From Glomus cerebriforme (Eukaryota > Glomeromycota > Glomeromycetes > Glomerales > Glomeraceae): DNA of 34,595 nucleotides. Where the stretch lies: the NCBI GenBank assembly GCA_003550305.1, contig QKYT01000077.1, positions 38,363-72,957 of the forward strand, given 5' to 3'. Of this stretch, positions 33,672-34,595 are shown piece after piece; position 1 is the first letter of the stretch, and the number at the start of each line of letters is the position of its first letter. The notes beneath the pieces were generated by a model that did no database searches, had not been told where the DNA came from, and saw only the letters and a program-made list of their open reading frames with translations. The translations under genes were made by a program, and so were the position numbers.

Positions 33672-34595
33672 GTTTTGGTGGTTAATTTATGGATTCATTA
33701 TCACGTGAAATTTGAAAACTTTTTGTCCAATAAAATTATGATCACATGAGATACAATAAATATGGTGCTTTATTTCGAAGCTATACAGGAGCTATATAAC
33801 ATAATTTGCTGATCCTGATAATGCAAAAGTCCACTGAAATTTACTCGCTTATTATCATTTCTAAAAAAAATCAATTCAATAATTATCGATAGATTGTATG
33901 TATCGATTGAACTGATAGAAAAAAAAATTTTTAAATTATATTTAAAACAATAAAATAATTTTAAACAAAAAAATTTACGCCCGAATAAAAAACGATAATC
34001 GAGATAATCGGAATAACAATATCTATTATATCTATTGTTAAAATTTCCTTTTTTTGCGAATAGTTTCAAAAAAAGGTTCATTGTGCGTTCATCGTATACG
34101 TCAATCTCGGACGAAAAAAGTGCCTTGTTTCCTTTTTTTTTTTAAAATGATATCCTTTTTTAGTTTGTTAATGATAGTCTTATATAGAAATAAATAACTT
34201 ATGTGGAAATAATGAAATAATGCGGTGTTAATTGAATGTAACAAAACTGTCACGACAAGAAAATAGACTTTCTTCTATTTTTAAATACTTACATAATTAG
34301 AATTAGCCGATCTACACAAAGAACGAGAACGTAAATTCTATTGGCTGAATTTTCTTCTCTGTGATCCAAAAAAAGAAAATATTTTCGGAACTTTTTATAA
34401 TCCGAGGCGAGGGTTCTAAATTTTAATTACCAAATTTTCGGATTAATTTAATTAAAATTTGATAGAGTCTTTGTTTCTTTGTATACTTTCAAATGATGAC
34501 ACTGAAAAATAAATTATTAAAAAAATTTGAAAATTAAATGTCGTGATACATTTAGATCATTATTAGATCAGACCCTTTAAAATGTTTTTTTTTTT
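33672..34595. other. intergenic, right edge of the window
   Basis: AT-rich non-coding DNA downstream of the GST gene. A reversed CCAAT box (ATTGG) occurs near 34340 in a slightly GC-richer stretch, which might belong to the promoter of a gene beyond the window. No coding segment is supported; an open frame on the minus strand at 33770-34081 has chance composition. Confidence 0.5.
33755..33760 (+). terminator. candidate polyadenylation signal of the GST gene
   Basis: AATAAA lies 84 bases after the GST stop codon. Another AATAAA is at 33729-33734. Either is at a normal distance for a fungal 3' end; which is used cannot be told from sequence. Confidence 0.4.

Noticed and set aside
1..34595. tRNA, rRNA genes, CRISPR arrays or a bacterial-type operon
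   Set aside because: I looked for tRNA T-loop signatures, rRNA-like conserved blocks and regularly spaced repeats and found none; the gene structure is eukaryotic.

Overview
The window looks like nuclear DNA of a very AT-rich, intron-rich fungus, most likely an arbuscular mycorrhizal fungus (Glomeromycotina, Rhizophagus-like). The reasons are the low GC, many short GT-AG introns (about 67-125 bases, one of 302), fungal-type housekeeping genes, and long gene-poor tracts full of decayed transposons and inverted-repeat elements. The genus is an inference; no marker gene in the window settles it.

Three intact genes can be rebuilt exon by exon with consistent reading phase. A small Tim chaperone of the Tim9 type lies at 9003-9739 (minus, 3 exons, 103 aa). 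A MAP65/Ase1/PRC1 microtubule bundler of the mitotic spindle lies at 26709-30192 (minus, 12 exons, 839 aa). A YfcG/Ure2-like glutathione transferase with a possible mitochondrial presequence lies at 32681-33671 (plus, 4 exons, 251 aa). Ase1 and the transferase are divergent, about 2.5 kb apart. The genes are unrelated housekeeping functions and do not form a pathway.

Layout: 1-9000 is AT-rich and without a convincing gene. 9003-9739 is TIM9. 10300-11570 holds weak minus-strand coding debris, followed by an assembly scar at 11889-11937. 12403-12545 is a small inverted-repeat element and 12826-13756 a broken Tc1-like transposase. 13760-23560 is an extremely AT-rich transposon graveyard: the RNase H and C-terminal part of a LINE, tandem repeats at its 3' end, an almost perfect 196-bp hairpin element, another MITE, and a minus-strand relic of unknown family. 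23566-25171 is a multi-exon decayed gene of unknown family split by a MITE. A GC-rich 50-bp duplication and a pogo-like MITE follow. Then come Ase1 and the transferase.

The most interesting pattern is how the mobile elements decay. Nearly every inferred lesion in the Tc1 transposase, the relic gene and the hairpin arms is a C:G to T:A transition, as expected from deamination of methylated cytosine or a RIP-like process. No convincing new multi-gene system was found. The best candidates for something undescribed are the two unknown minus-strand relic families and the repeat-patterned tail of the Ase1 protein.
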